A DNA stretch of 44,046 nt from JAZNQL01 sp045531205 (GCA_045531205.1 JAZSDN010000055.1:1-44046); one strand, 5' to 3'. Positions 33,620 through 41,969 are shown, counted from the stretch's first letter. Program-made: numbers and translations. The notes: generated from the sequence alone by a model not told the origin.

Positions 33620-34723
33620 TTAAAGTTCTATTTTTGCCGCAACTGTTTTGTACTGTCCCTGCTCTGCATACCAGAAGGTCATAAGAGCCTCTTTTTCATT
33701 TAACACAATTGCACTTGGCTGACCAAACTTCAAAAATGCAAAAATTTCTGCCATATTTTTATCCCTTGTTATGGGGGAATTGGGTTCCCACAAAACATAT
33801 TCGTCTATTATGTTCCACTTTCTTTCGGAGAAGTCAATAATATATCCGTAAATACCGGGTTTATCGGTGTCGCGTCTTATAGAGTGAATTGCAAGGATTT
33901 TATCTTTGCCTATAGCACAAACAGAGGATGCCTGTCCCATAACCCCTGTACTTACAGGTTCAGACCATGTTTTGCCGTCGTCAAGAGAATATGTATAATG
34001 GTTATGAAGTCTTTCGCCGGTTTCGACATTCTCATTCCAGCCTATACATACAATTGCTCCCGAGTCTGTCTGACATATTCTTTGTTCATAGCAAGTGATT
34101 TTTTTGCCTTTAAATTCCATACAAACAGCATCATCTGACCATGTCTTGCCGCCATCATCCGAGCGAAGTAACCTTCCGCAATGAGGTGCTGTCATATTTC
34201 CTTCCCAGTCAGGGAATCCTGTAATGGGTGTTGCAAGAGCACCGCTTTGAAGATGTATAATTGGTCCGGATGCCTCTACATGAGGTCCAAATGAACACTT
34301 AATTTCGCAAGGTTCTGACCATGTTTTTCCTTCGTCCTCGGATATAGAATAAAAAACAATATCATCTAAAAGTCCACCTGTTTTGGGATTTCCAACCGGC
34401 TTTTCGCTATCGCCACGATAAAAACCGTAGCCAATGCTTATAAGCCTTCCGTCAGGCAAACAAACAGCTTTACTGCTATGACTGAAAGGCTTTTTAAAAT
34501 TTATTTTATCATACATTTCTCTTGGAGCAGACCATGTTTTTCCACCATCATCGCTGAAAGATACATAGCACACGTGGTCAGCACTTTCAAATGCTTCGCC
34601 GATTACGTGCACTGCACCCAGTCTTCCGCTAGGCAGTTTAAAAAGGCACGGGAACATGCTTTGTCTGCTTTTTAGCTGTGGTATGGGGTTTTCGTAAATA
34701 AAATTAAAATCTGTAACTTTCAT
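33620..34723 (-). CDS. Sialidase-fold (Asp-box) protein, no signal peptide
   Basis: A six-bladed-propeller protein of 367 residues of the sialidase/BNR superfamily. Four Asp boxes are clear: SDDGGKTW (57-64), SEDEGKTW (128-135), SDDGGKTW (188-195) and SLDDGKTW (246-253). The FRIP arginine motif of true sialidases is absent (QSMFPCLFKLPSG instead), and there is no signal peptide or wall anchor, so it would act inside the cell on imported glycans, possibly not sialosides. AGGAGG precedes the ATG. It is first in a two-gene operon with the aldolase and divergent from an AraC regulator. Confidence 0.8.
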   Translation of the reverse strand: MKVTDFNFIYENPIPQLKSRQSMFPCLFKLPSGRLGAVHVIGEAFESADHVCYVSFSDDGGKTWSAPREMYDKINFKKPFSHSSKAVCLPDGRLISIGYGFYRGDSEKPVGNPKTGGLLDDIVFYSISEDEGKTWSEPCEIKCSFGPHVEASGPIIHLQSGALATPITGFPDWEGNMTAPHCGRLLRSDDGGKTWSDDAVCMEFKGKKITCYEQRICQTDSGAIVCIGWNENVETGERLHNHYTYSLDDGKTWSEPVSTGVMGQASSVCAIGKDKILAIHSIRRDTDKPGIYGYIIDFSERKWNIIDEYVLWEPNSPITRDKNMAEIFAFLKFGQPSAIVLNEKEALMTFWYAEQGQYKTVAAKIEL

Positions 34724-34745
34724 ATTAAATCCTCCTATATATTTT

Positions 34746-34774
34746 ATTTTACAAAAAATCAGTTAATATGTAAA
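34746..34774 (-). promoter_or_regulatory. Promoter for the sialidase-like/aldolase operon
   Basis: On the minus strand: -35 TTTACA (34769-34774), 17-base spacer, -10 TAAAAT (34746-34751). The leader would be about 16 bases. Confidence 0.5.
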
Positions 34775-34825
34775 TTTTAAAAGCAGACACAAAAAATAAT
34801 ATATGGCAGAATTTGCAACTTTTTA

Positions 34826-34854
34826 TTGACTTTTTTGTCTTTTGATAATAAAAT
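34826..34854 (+). promoter_or_regulatory. Candidate promoter for the AraC regulator gene
   Basis: -35 TTGACT (34826-34831), 17-base spacer, -10 TAAAAT (34849-34854). The leader would be only about 10 bases, just enough for AGAGGTG before the ATG. Confidence 0.5.
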
Positions 34855-34871
34855 TATACCAGAGGTGAATC

Positions 34872-35744
34872 ATGTTGAATTTTGATGTTATCGCTGATAA
34901 AATTTTTGATCAAACAATTAAAATAGACGATACTTCGCTGACATATATAGTGGTAAAAGAAAATGAATCAACCACATTTGAAAGTTCGCTTCCCACAATG
35001 TTTCATAACCACGCTTACGGCGAGCTATTTTTCTGCAGAAAAGACCAGATGCTGATTAAATTTCCTGAAGGTTCACATATTTTGTCTGAAGGGGATATAT
35101 TATTCGTTCCTCCCGGCATATCTCATATTACTAACGGTCTGCGTTTTACGAATTCGGCAGTGGGTATAATATTAAATCAACATAAATGCACCAATAGTTA
35201 CAACTCTTTTAAAACTCTCAGTTTGTTGTTTAAAGCCGAAAACCCTATATTTTTCAGACGCTATGACCCGATTTTCCCCGAAGAAATGCTGTGGATAGAA
35301 GAATTGAAAACGTCGGATTCCATCCTTCCTGCAATAAGTGCATATCACACATTATATAAGCTTGCAGATAATTATACAAAAACTATAAGTTCCGATATTT
35401 CAAAAGCAGATTCAAATAAAAACTCAAAATTGATTTTTCAGCTTGAATCTTTTATATCTACAAAATATTATGAAAATATTACAGCCAATCAGCTTGCCAA
35501 AAAGCTTTATATAAGTCCTCGTCAGCTTGCGCGAATTGTACATAAATGTTACAATGCCCCACTTCACAAGGTAATTACAAAAAAAAGAGTTGAAAGTGCA
35601 GCAAAGCTTTTATGCGAAAGTGATTTATCGGTAGAAGAAATAAGTCTGGCAGTAGGTTTCTCAACAAAATCTTGTTTTTACAGAGCTTTTCGCAAAGAAT
35701 ATAATATGACACCGTTATTCTACAGAAAGTCGAAAACTACATAA
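34872..35744 (+). CDS. AraC family regulator with cupin sensor domain
   Basis: A 290-residue transcription activator. The N-terminal cupin carries FHNHAYGELFFCRK and LSEGDILFVPPGISHIT (about 40-110), the usual sugar-sensing barrel. The C-terminal double helix-turn-helix (about 190-287) has NITANQLAKKLYISPRQLAR and the second-helix motif LSVEEISLAVGFSTKSCFYR with FRKEYNMTPLFYR. Its divergent position makes the sialidase-like/aldolase operon the likely target, with a sugar or sugar acid as inducer. GAGGTG lies before the ATG. The gene ends 6 bases before a large foldable element. Confidence 0.9.
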   Translation: MLNFDVIADKIFDQTIKIDDTSLTYIVVKENESTTFESSLPTMFHNHAYGELFFCRKDQMLIKFPEGSHILSEGDILFVPPGISHITNGLRFTNSAVGIILNQHKCTNSYNSFKTLSLLFKAENPIFFRRYDPIFPEEMLWIEELKTSDSILPAISAYHTLYKLADNYTKTISSDISKADSNKNSKLIFQLESFISTKYYENITANQLAKKLYISPRQLARIVHKCYNAPLHKVITKKRVESAAKLLCESDLSVEEISLAVGFSTKSCFYRAFRKEYNMTPLFYRKSKTT

Positions 35745-35750
35745 ACAAAA

Positions 35751-35998
35751 ACCCTTAACCGGTCTTTTTGGCGGTTAGGCATCGGAGAGTCGAACTGAAT
35801 GCGCCTTATACTTGCCAAATTTGAATGCTTTTAAATTTGGCAAGTATAAGGTCAAGGAGTTTAAAAAGAGGGAATTTTGATATAAGACAAAGAAAATTCA
35901 AAAATAATACTGGCGTATATTTGCAGAATTTTCTGCAGTATTATGCGAAACTCCCCTTTTTAAACCGTATTTAGTTCGAATCTCCGATGCCTAAGGGT
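35751..35998 (+). ncRNA. Large multi-branch foldable element, possible structured RNA or mobile element
   Basis: No gene is present. A closing helix pairs 35777-35803 with 35966-35992: 24 Watson-Crick pairs, two G-U (35797 with 35972, 35801 with 35968) and one G-A mismatch. Inside lie a perfect 19-base hairpin (35804-35822 with 35833-35851), a 10-base helix (35859-35868 with 35956-35965) enclosing GAATTTT/AAAATTC (35872-35878 with 35893-35899), and ATAATACTG/CAGTATTAT (35904-35912 with 35936-35944). An outer ACCCTTA/TAAGGGT (35751-35757 with 35992-35998) and a TAACCG/CGGTTA hairpin at the left end compete with the base of the helix. The G-U pairs work only for plus-strand RNA. I recognise no known RNA family. 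Confidence 0.55.
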
Positions 35999-36017
35999 TT
36001 TAACCTTTTTACAAAGA

Positions 36018-37064
36018 CTATTTTGATTTAAGCTCGCTTTTATATTCTCTTGTTATAAGATTAATGCTTACGTTTAGTATACCGTCGCAAGGTTCATCGG
36101 GGCTGCTTTGAGAAAAGTCATAAGAATTATATACCCTTTCATAATTTACAACTGAACCCCAGTCAGAAAGGGTTATATTTTCAATAGGAGGATTACTTCC
36201 GTTCATTTTATCTAAAACAGGTGCGCCGTCTACAAGAGTATATGTACTGCCGTCATTTGCAATAAGCACAAGATAATGTCTTGCCGTACCTGCATTAAAT
36301 TTACGTTTTAAATATACAACAGTGCCGTATTCATTGTCAACAACAATGCTTACATACTCTGTATCAGCTTTTATAAGGCTTGCAAGCATTTCTTCTTTTG
36401 ATTTTAATTTTTTCTTATATTGTGCCAAATGGTTTTGCTCTTCCCATTCACGAATTTTATAAAGTCTTAAAAATGTTGCTATCGCCTGTTCTTTTGTATA
36501 ATAATCCTGTGGAGCAAATTGTGTGCTTGATATTCCTTTCATTACATCATAAGAAACACAAAACTCAACACCTCTTACCGCCCACTCGGATATTTTATCG
36601 CTATCATCAAACATAGCTTGCCTCATCTGATTTTGACCCGTGCTGTATAACCAATATGTACGCTGAAGCATAGTAGCCGCTTGTTCTCTGGTGATTTGCG
36701 ATATGGGTGCAAACAAATTATTTCCTATCCCCTTTATTATCCCCATTCGTGCTGCTAACAACACAAGCTCATTATTACAATCATCAAAATTTTTTTGTGG
36801 TGCAGAATACTTTTCTGCCTGACTTGCCAGCTCTTCGAAGGAAAGGGAAAGATTTTTCATTACAAAGCTTACTGTTAAATATGCAAATTCTTCTCTTGTA
36901 ATATTTTGAGTATAATTGCCTTGAAGCTCTGCGGGTACAAATCCTATGTCTATAGCTTCATCAATTTCGGCTTTTGCCCAGTCCGAAATCTCGTTTTCTG
37001 TTGCATATACATTAAAACCGAGTAATAAACACGCTATTAAGCACAAACAAATTATTTTTTTCAT
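36018..37064 (-). CDS. Secreted SLH-domain protein with unknown C-terminal domain
   Basis: A 348-residue exported protein. The signal peptide (1-21, MKKIICLCLIACLLLGFNVYA) is followed by three SLH domains at about 26-70, 91-137 and 151-203, with ITREEFAYLTVSF, FAPISQITREQAATMLQRTY and FAPQDYYTKEQAIATFLRLY. SLH domains here sit at the N terminus, unlike in the large surface protein. The C-terminal part (about 215-348) has a charged helix and then strands such as EYVSIVVDNEYGTVVYLK; I do not recognise it. AAAGGAG precedes the ATG. It stands alone between the 35751 element and the double hairpin array. Confidence 0.82.
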   Translation of the reverse strand: MKKIICLCLIACLLLGFNVYATENEISDWAKAEIDEAIDIGFVPAELQGNYTQNITREEFAYLTVSFVMKNLSLSFEELASQAEKYSAPQKNFDDCNNELVLLAARMGIIKGIGNNLFAPISQITREQAATMLQRTYWLYSTGQNQMRQAMFDDSDKISEWAVRGVEFCVSYDVMKGISSTQFAPQDYYTKEQAIATFLRLYKIREWEEQNHLAQYKKKLKSKEEMLASLIKADTEYVSIVVDNEYGTVVYLKRKFNAGTARHYLVLIANDGSTYTLVDGAPVLDKMNGSNPPIENITLSDWGSVVNYERVYNSYDFSQSSPDEPCDGILNVSINLITREYKSELKSK

Positions 37065-37092
37065 TCCTTTTGTCTCCTTTCTATAATTTTCT

Positions 37093-37287
37093 GTAGATAT
37101 GCAAACTTTGTTTGCTCAATATTTTTACTACCGTAAAATCGATATGTTTTTCGGAAGGAGCAAGCCCCTTCCCTACAAAACTCAATATGATATGAATTCT
37201 CGTTGCGTTAGCAACATATCGAGTGCGAAGCACATATCGAGAATTCGTAAGAATTCATATCGCTGCATTGCTATAGCAATGCTATGA
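37093..37287. repeat. Modular hairpin array 3a, diverged copy of array 1
   Basis: Same module order as 10790-10980: CAAAC/GTTTG, TTTTAC/GTAAAA, GGAAGG (37153-37158)/CCTTCC (37167-37172) around AGCAAGCC, GTTGC (37202-37206)/GCAAC (37211-37215), GTGC/GCAC around GAA, GAATTC/GAATTC around GTAA (37241-37256), GCATTGC/GCAATGC (37265-37282). Differences from array 1 fall as paired changes that keep the arms complementary. Spacers are CRATAT on the left and ATATCG on the right. Part of a 514-base gene-free gap (37065-37578). Confidence 0.85.
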
Positions 37288-37288
37288 T

Positions 37289-37530
37289 TTTGTCAAGTTA
37301 GGGACAAAAATTTGGCGATATACTCGCTCATGCTCGTGCGATATATTTTCGCTCCGTTCAAATGCGATATAACCTCACGCCGTTCGGTTGCGATATGACA
37401 TAAATTCCTTATCTCGTCCCGAAGGGACATATCGCATTACGAAGTAATATATCGCACCGAAGGTATATCGCAAATTCCGCGAGGAATTTATATCGCTGAG
37501 TTTAATCTTCGATTAAACTCATTCTACCAC
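37289..37530. repeat. Modular hairpin array 3b (four GCGATAT, four ATATCGC spacers)
   Basis: Begins TTTTGTCAAGTTAGGGACAA like array 1, then uses GCGATAT spacers in the left half and ATATCGC in the right, around the central GTCCC/GGGAC hairpin. Others are ATTAC/GTAAT, ACC/GGT (all with GAA loops), AAATTCC/GGAATTT (GCGA loop) and a final GAGTTTAATC/GATTAAACTC with a TTC loop. Follows 3a without a gap. The remaining 37531-37547 shows nothing distinctive. Confidence 0.82.
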
Positions 37531-37547
37531 AAATTTTAAGTTTTTAC

Positions 37548-37580
37548 AAGAAAAGCGGAGCAAAATGCTCCGCTTTTCTT
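37548..37580. terminator. Hairpin at the end of the GH4 gene
   Basis: AAGAAAAGCGGAGCA (37548-37562) pairs with TGCTCCGCTTTTCTT (37566-37580) around AAA, a 15-base perfect stem overlapping the stop codon. A-rich and T-rich arms make it usable in both directions. Confidence 0.82.
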
Positions 37581-38898
37581 ATATGAATTTTGGTAAATAA
37601 TCTCCGTGTGCCACAATTAGCTCGTCTACCATTTTCTTTATTGTATCAATGTCAAGTTCGCTTGAAGTATGCGGATCCATCATTGCAGCCTGATATATGT
37701 GTTCTTTTTTATGTGTTTTTGCAGCTTCTATTGTTAAAAGTTGTACATTTATGTTCTGCATATTCATAGCGGCGCATTGAAGGGGCAATGCGCCTACATA
37801 GCAAGGATGAATTCCATTCCCATCTACAAGACAGGGCACTTCAACACATGCATCCTCGGGGAAGTTTGAAATAAGGTGTCCTTTATTCAAAACGTTTCCT
37901 CCTATTTTATAGGGCTTATCTTCTACAATGCTTTGCATAATAAAGGAAGCATATTCGTGACTTCTTTCGTGTTCCTTTACTCCGTTTTCCAAAAGCTCGC
38001 TGTATTCCTTTTTCCACGATTCTATCTGGTCTACACATCTGCGTGGATATTCGTCAAGCGGGATATTGAATTTCTCTATAAGCTCGGGATATTTGCTCTT
38101 TATGTAAAACTGATTGTATTCTGCATTGTGCTCGCTTGACTCGGTGCAGTAGTAACCGAAGTTTCTTATATAGTCCATTCTTACTTTGTTGTTTTTTTCG
38201 GGGTCGGCTATATAAACGTCAACCTTTGTTTTAATTTCAGGATACAGGTCAACTCCGTTTTTATCCTTTATTTCCAAAAGCCATGCCATGTGATTTATGC
38301 CTGCTATAAGCTCTTTTCTGCCTTCAAGCTTATCTTCCATTCCAAGATGTTTTAAAAGACTTTCGCTGCAAACCTGAACACTATGGCAAAGTCCTATTGT
38401 TTTAACCGGAGTATACTTTTGCATATAACCTGTAAGCATTGCCATTGGGTTTGTATAATTTAAAAACAGAGCAGCAGGGCAAACCTCTGCCATATCGCGT
38501 GCAAAATCCTCCATAACAGGTATTGTACGAAGAGCACGCATAATTCCGCCTATGCCAAGAGTATCGGCAATGGTCTGGCGAAGTCCGTACTTTTTAGGAA
38601 CTTCAAAATCTATAATTGTGCAAGGGTCATAACCGCCTACCTGTATTGCGTTTACCACAAAATCAGCATTTTTTAAAGCTTCTTTTCTGTTTTCTTCGCC
38701 TACGTAGCATTCTATTTTGCCAAAACCGCCTTTTGCAGCCTTCATTGCTTCTAAAATAATTCTGCTTTCTTCTATGCGGTCTGCATCAATATCATAAAGT
38801 GCAAATACGCTATCACGAAGTGATTCAACGCACATGCAGTCGCCAATTACATTTCGTGCAAAAACTGTGCTTCCTGCACCCATAAATGTTATTTTCAT
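37579..38898 (-). CDS. GH4 family NAD-dependent alpha-glycosidase
   Basis: A cytoplasmic GH4 glycosidase (melibiase/alpha-glucosidase/alpha-galacturonidase type) that cleaves by NAD- and metal-assisted oxidation and elimination. The NAD fold begins ITFMGAGSTVFARN (3-16). Family metal and substrate residues are N150 (NYTNPM), C171 (GLCHSVQ) and H203 (GINHMAW). 439 residues is normal. GGGAGG lies before the ATG. The exact sugar is uncertain. It is downstream of the five-gene operon but separated by a terminator (39005-39039), so it is probably transcribed separately. Confidence 0.92.
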   Translation of the reverse strand: MKITFMGAGSTVFARNVIGDCMCVESLRDSVFALYDIDADRIEESRIILEAMKAAKGGFGKIECYVGEENRKEALKNADFVVNAIQVGGYDPCTIIDFEVPKKYGLRQTIADTLGIGGIMRALRTIPVMEDFARDMAEVCPAALFLNYTNPMAMLTGYMQKYTPVKTIGLCHSVQVCSESLLKHLGMEDKLEGRKELIAGINHMAWLLEIKDKNGVDLYPEIKTKVDVYIADPEKNNKVRMDYIRNFGYYCTESSEHNAEYNQFYIKSKYPELIEKFNIPLDEYPRRCVDQIESWKKEYSELLENGVKEHERSHEYASFIMQSIVEDKPYKIGGNVLNKGHLISNFPEDACVEVPCLVDGNGIHPCYVGALPLQCAAMNMQNINVQLLTIEAAKTHKKEHIYQAAMMDPHTSSELDIDTIKKMVDELIVAHGDYLPKFI

Positions 38899-39004
38899 AA
38901 AAAACCTCCCAAAACATTGTAATCTGATTATATACCCACCCGTGCAAATTTAAAATGGTATAATGTTATCAGTATTTGTTTTTTTGTCGGGTTATGGTGT
39001 TTTT

Positions 39005-39039
39005 AAAAACCTGTCAAGAAAATTCCTGACAGGTTTTTT
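39005..39039 (-). terminator. Terminator after the five-gene operon
   Basis: AAAAACCTGTCA (39005-39016) pairs with TGACAGGTTTTT (39027-39038); an inner GAA/TTC extends it after a one-base mismatch on each side. On the minus strand a T-run (complement of 39005-39009) follows. It begins 2 bases from the last stop codon. Confidence 0.88.
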
Positions 39040-39040
39040 G

Positions 39041-40024
39041 TTATATTCTATTAGCAACTTCCTGTATTTGCAAAGTAGTGCGTGTTGCAGAAAATACATC
39101 TTCCATAGGTAAAATTACATCTTTTTTGTTTTGGGTAAGGTTATAAAAGTCGGTAAGATAATCAGTTTTGGGTTCAACACTTTCAAGCAAAACGGGTTCA
39201 CTATTGCCCTTTACATAGTAAAATGAGTCTTTTTCGTTTATTGCAAAGCCCACTGTTCCCTTTGTTCCCCATACATAAAACTGCCAGTAATAGGGCAGTG
39301 CAAATTCAACACCATCGGGAATGGCATAAGAAACGTCTGCCAGAATACCTGCTTTGTTTTCTGCCGTAAGCATAAGCTGTGCACTGTCTTTAAAGTCGGG
39401 TTGTTCCTTTGCATACTTATTCCAGCATCTTGCTGCACAGATATCTTCTATTTTAAGTCCAAGTGCATACGAAAGAATGTCTATCCCGTGAATTGCAATA
39501 TCGTTTATTACTCCGCCGTGTTTATCCTTTTCAAAGTACCACATAGGTCTTCTGCCGTACTGCAAAGGATGTTGTCCGCCAAAGCTTACATTGTTTATCT
39601 CGCCCAAAACTCCGCTTTCTACAAGCTTTTTTAAGGCACATATTTTATTTTCAAAGCGCATTGTAAACATACAGCTTACAAGTTTACCTATTTTTTTTGC
39701 GGCTTCTTCGATTTTATCAAGCTCTGAAAGCTTTGTGCACAAAGGTTTATCGGCAATTACGTGTTTGTTTGCCAAAAGTGCCTTTACAGCCATTTCTCCC
39801 CTGTCGCCATAACAACCGCCGAGTGCTACTACATCAACCTTTGGGTCTGCAAGGAGTTCTTCATAACTTTTATAATTGCACTTAAGACCTTTCTTTTCTG
39901 CTTCCAAAACAGAGTCCTTATCACTTTCAAATGCTCCCACAACGTTGTATAACGGATTTTCTTTTGCCATATCATAAAGTGTAAATATATGTCCGTGTCT
40001 TAACCCCGCAAAAGCAATATTCAT
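39041..40024 (-). CDS. Gfo/Idh/MocA family NAD(P)-dependent oxidoreductase
   Basis: A 327-residue sugar or sugar-acid dehydrogenase. The nucleotide-binding motif is unusual: AGLRHGH (6-12) instead of GxGxxG. DKP (92-94) replaces the common EKP and includes the conserved lysine. The catalytic-domain motif GGVINDIAIHGIDILSYALG fits the family. GAAGG lies before the ATG. It is the last gene of the five-gene operon and follows another member of its family by 24 bases; the two share fold but not close sequence, which suggests successive oxidation and reduction of the same substrate. Confidence 0.88.
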   Translation of the reverse strand: MNIAFAGLRHGHIFTLYDMAKENPLYNVVGAFESDKDSVLEAEKKGLKCNYKSYEELLADPKVDVVALGGCYGDRGEMAVKALLANKHVIADKPLCTKLSELDKIEEAAKKIGKLVSCMFTMRFENKICALKKLVESGVLGEINNVSFGGQHPLQYGRRPMWYFEKDKHGGVINDIAIHGIDILSYALGLKIEDICAARCWNKYAKEQPDFKDSAQLMLTAENKAGILADVSYAIPDGVEFALPYYWQFYVWGTKGTVGFAINEKDSFYYVKGNSEPVLLESVEPKTDYLTDFYNLTQNKKDVILPMEDVFSATRTTLQIQEVANRI

Positions 40025-40048
40025 ATAAAATGCCTTCTCTCTTCTTTT

Positions 40049-41053
40049 TTATTTATTGAAATTATAAATATCTTCTATAAGAGCTACAGCTTTTCTGCCT
40101 TCGTTTACCCCAACTTCTATCTCTTTTTCTCCGTTTACTGCGGCAATAAAATCGGTAAGCTGTGCTGCGTGCATTTTAAAGCCCATTTTGTTTGGTGATG
40201 ATGCTGTGCTTATTTTCATTTCTTTTTTATCAATGCAAACTTCTTTTCCGTCAAGCACAAGCTTTTCTATAGAACCGTTATCTAAAATAACGCATCCTTT
40301 GTCGCCTAAAATTTCAATTCGTCTTTCAAATCCCGGATACGCACAGGTTGATGCTTCTATTGTACCCAAAGCTCCGTTTTCAAGTTCTATCATTGCAACG
40401 GCTGTATCTTCCGCTTCAATATTATGTACCATTGTTTTTGCTTTTCCGCACAAAAGCTTTACATCTCCTGCAATATATAAAAGTAAGTCTACACCGTGTA
40501 TTCCCTGATTCATAAGTGCTCCGCCGCCGTCCATATCCATTGTGCCTCTCCAGTCACTTTTGCTGTAATATTCAGGGTCACGCCAGTATTTCATATATAA
40601 ATTAAATAACGAAATCTTGCCAAAAGCATTATTATCATAAAGCTCTTTTACTTTTCTTATATCCTCTGTAAATCTGTTCTGGGATATAACTGTAAGCACA
40701 CAGTTGCTTTTTTCTACCGCTTTGGCAATTTTATCTGCATCTTTTTTACTTATTGCAACAGGTTTTTCAACTACAACGTGCTTTCCTTTTTCTAATGCAG
40801 CTATTACTTGCTTTGCATGAAATCCGCTTGGAGTGCATATACAAACAGCGTCAACTTCTTTATCTTCTAAAAGTTGCTCGTAGGTTTCATAAACCTTTGC
40901 GTTATACTCTGTTGCCATTTTTTCTGCACTTTTTAATGTTTTGCTGTATACGCCAACAAGATTTGCATTATCAATAGACTTTATTGCATCGGCATGGCTT
41001 ACAGAAGCCATCCCTGCCCCACAAATAGCAAAATTAATAATTTTTTTACTCAT
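40049..41053 (-). CDS. Gfo/Idh/MocA family NAD(P)-dependent oxidoreductase
   Basis: A 334-residue family member with a more canonical nucleotide motif CGAGMASVSH (11-20), EKPVAI (96-101) with the catalytic lysine K97, and MDGGGALMNQGIHGVDLLLY bearing the conserved GxxxD-H region. The substrate is probably a cyclic polyol or sugar acid. It is fourth in the operon, 13 bases after the amidohydrolase and 24 before the second oxidoreductase. Confidence 0.92.
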   Translation of the reverse strand: MSKKIINFAICGAGMASVSHADAIKSIDNANLVGVYSKTLKSAEKMATEYNAKVYETYEQLLEDKEVDAVCICTPSGFHAKQVIAALEKGKHVVVEKPVAISKKDADKIAKAVEKSNCVLTVISQNRFTEDIRKVKELYDNNAFGKISLFNLYMKYWRDPEYYSKSDWRGTMDMDGGGALMNQGIHGVDLLLYIAGDVKLLCGKAKTMVHNIEAEDTAVAMIELENGALGTIEASTCAYPGFERRIEILGDKGCVILDNGSIEKLVLDGKEVCIDKKEMKISTASSPNKMGFKMHAAQLTDFIAAVNGEKEIEVGVNEGRKAVALIEDIYNFNK

Positions 41054-41066
41054 ACCCTACCCTTTT

Positions 41067-41969
41067 CTATTTACTTAATTTCAATATTCGTATCGCATTA
41101 TCTCTTACAATTTTAACGTAGTTTTCCATTGTTAAAGCTTTTTCGTTAAGCATTTTGTCAAAAAATTTGTCAAGTTCCGTAGGATAATCGAGATTTTTAA
41201 TACAAATATCACATCCGTACATTATCCTGTCCGAAAATTCTTCCAAAAACTTCGCTGTAAAATCAGCATCACGCATAAGAGCATTTGCACCGCTCTTAGC
41301 CGAAAGATCGCAGTAAAGGTTAGGATATTCTCTCATAAGTTCTAAAATACGTCCTTCCACTACTTTCCCTTCAGGATATCCCATTCTCTCTTCTTCTGTC
41401 AAGGTTGAAGAAATTTCTCCCCAAAATGGCATTGAATGACCTACAAGCTTCAGTTTTGGGTGTTTTTTCAGAATTTTTTCAATTTTGGGGAGCCCTTTAT
41501 CATCAATAATTCCGTACATATTGCCCTTTTGAACTGCAATATGTATTATCACCGGCATATCACATTCTGCTGCAGCCGAAAACAGATTTGTAAGCATTGG
41601 ATCATCTGCATAAAGATTAGCCGTAACTTCGCCTATCCCCTTTGCACCAAGCTCTTTATAAAAATTTATAAGACAGCCTAAATCACAGGTCGCATTATTC
41701 CCTCCTGCACGAGGGTCAATATTACAAAACCAATCAAATCTGTCAGAAAACTTTTCGGCAATATATCTGCAGTTTTCGCTTGATATTGGCGAAAGTGTGG
41801 CTTCAGGTGAAACAAGTGGCAATAGAACACCTTTTTCTACCCCTATTTTGTCATATTCTTCAATCAATTCTTCCGGAGATATAAATCTTTCTCCCGAATA
41901 ATATGGTGGGTATGTGCTTTGAAAAGCAACAGCATGTGCATGAATATCTATTTTTTTAATATTATTCAT
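41067..41969 (-). CDS. Amidohydrolase-2 family TIM-barrel metalloenzyme
   Basis: A 300-residue cytoplasmic hydrolase, lactonase or decarboxylase type. The metal motif is IDIHAHA (H10, H12); later IIHIAVQ, LVGHSMPFWGE and the barrel-end aspartate in MYGCDI. Placed between oxidoreductases and an esterase, it may open a lactone made by one of the oxidoreductases, as in some sugar-acid pathways; this is inference. TTGGAGGA precedes the ATG. Its sequence is not a near copy of the amidohydrolase at 12723-13676. Confidence 0.85.
   Translation of the reverse strand: MNNIKKIDIHAHAVAFQSTYPPYYSGERFISPEELIEEYDKIGVEKGVLLPLVSPEATLSPISSENCRYIAEKFSDRFDWFCNIDPRAGGNNATCDLGCLINFYKELGAKGIGEVTANLYADDPMLTNLFSAAAECDMPVIIHIAVQKGNMYGIIDDKGLPKIEKILKKHPKLKLVGHSMPFWGEISSTLTEEERMGYPEGKVVEGRILELMREYPNLYCDLSAKSGANALMRDADFTAKFLEEFSDRIMYGCDICIKNLDYPTELDKFFDKMLNEKALTMENYVKIVRDNAIRILKLSK

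Noticed and set aside
35777..35992. tRNA gene or integron attC site, suggested by GTTCGAATC and by GTTAGGC/GCCTAAG
   Set aside because: The T-stem does not pair as in a tRNA and no anticodon arm exists; the GTTAGGC and GCCTAAG cores are in the wrong order for an attC site and one base is off.
37093..37530. CRISPR array, because of regularly spaced short repeats
   Set aside because: Spacer words are only 6-8 bases, are inverted at the centre, and the material between them is self-complementary; there are no cas genes.
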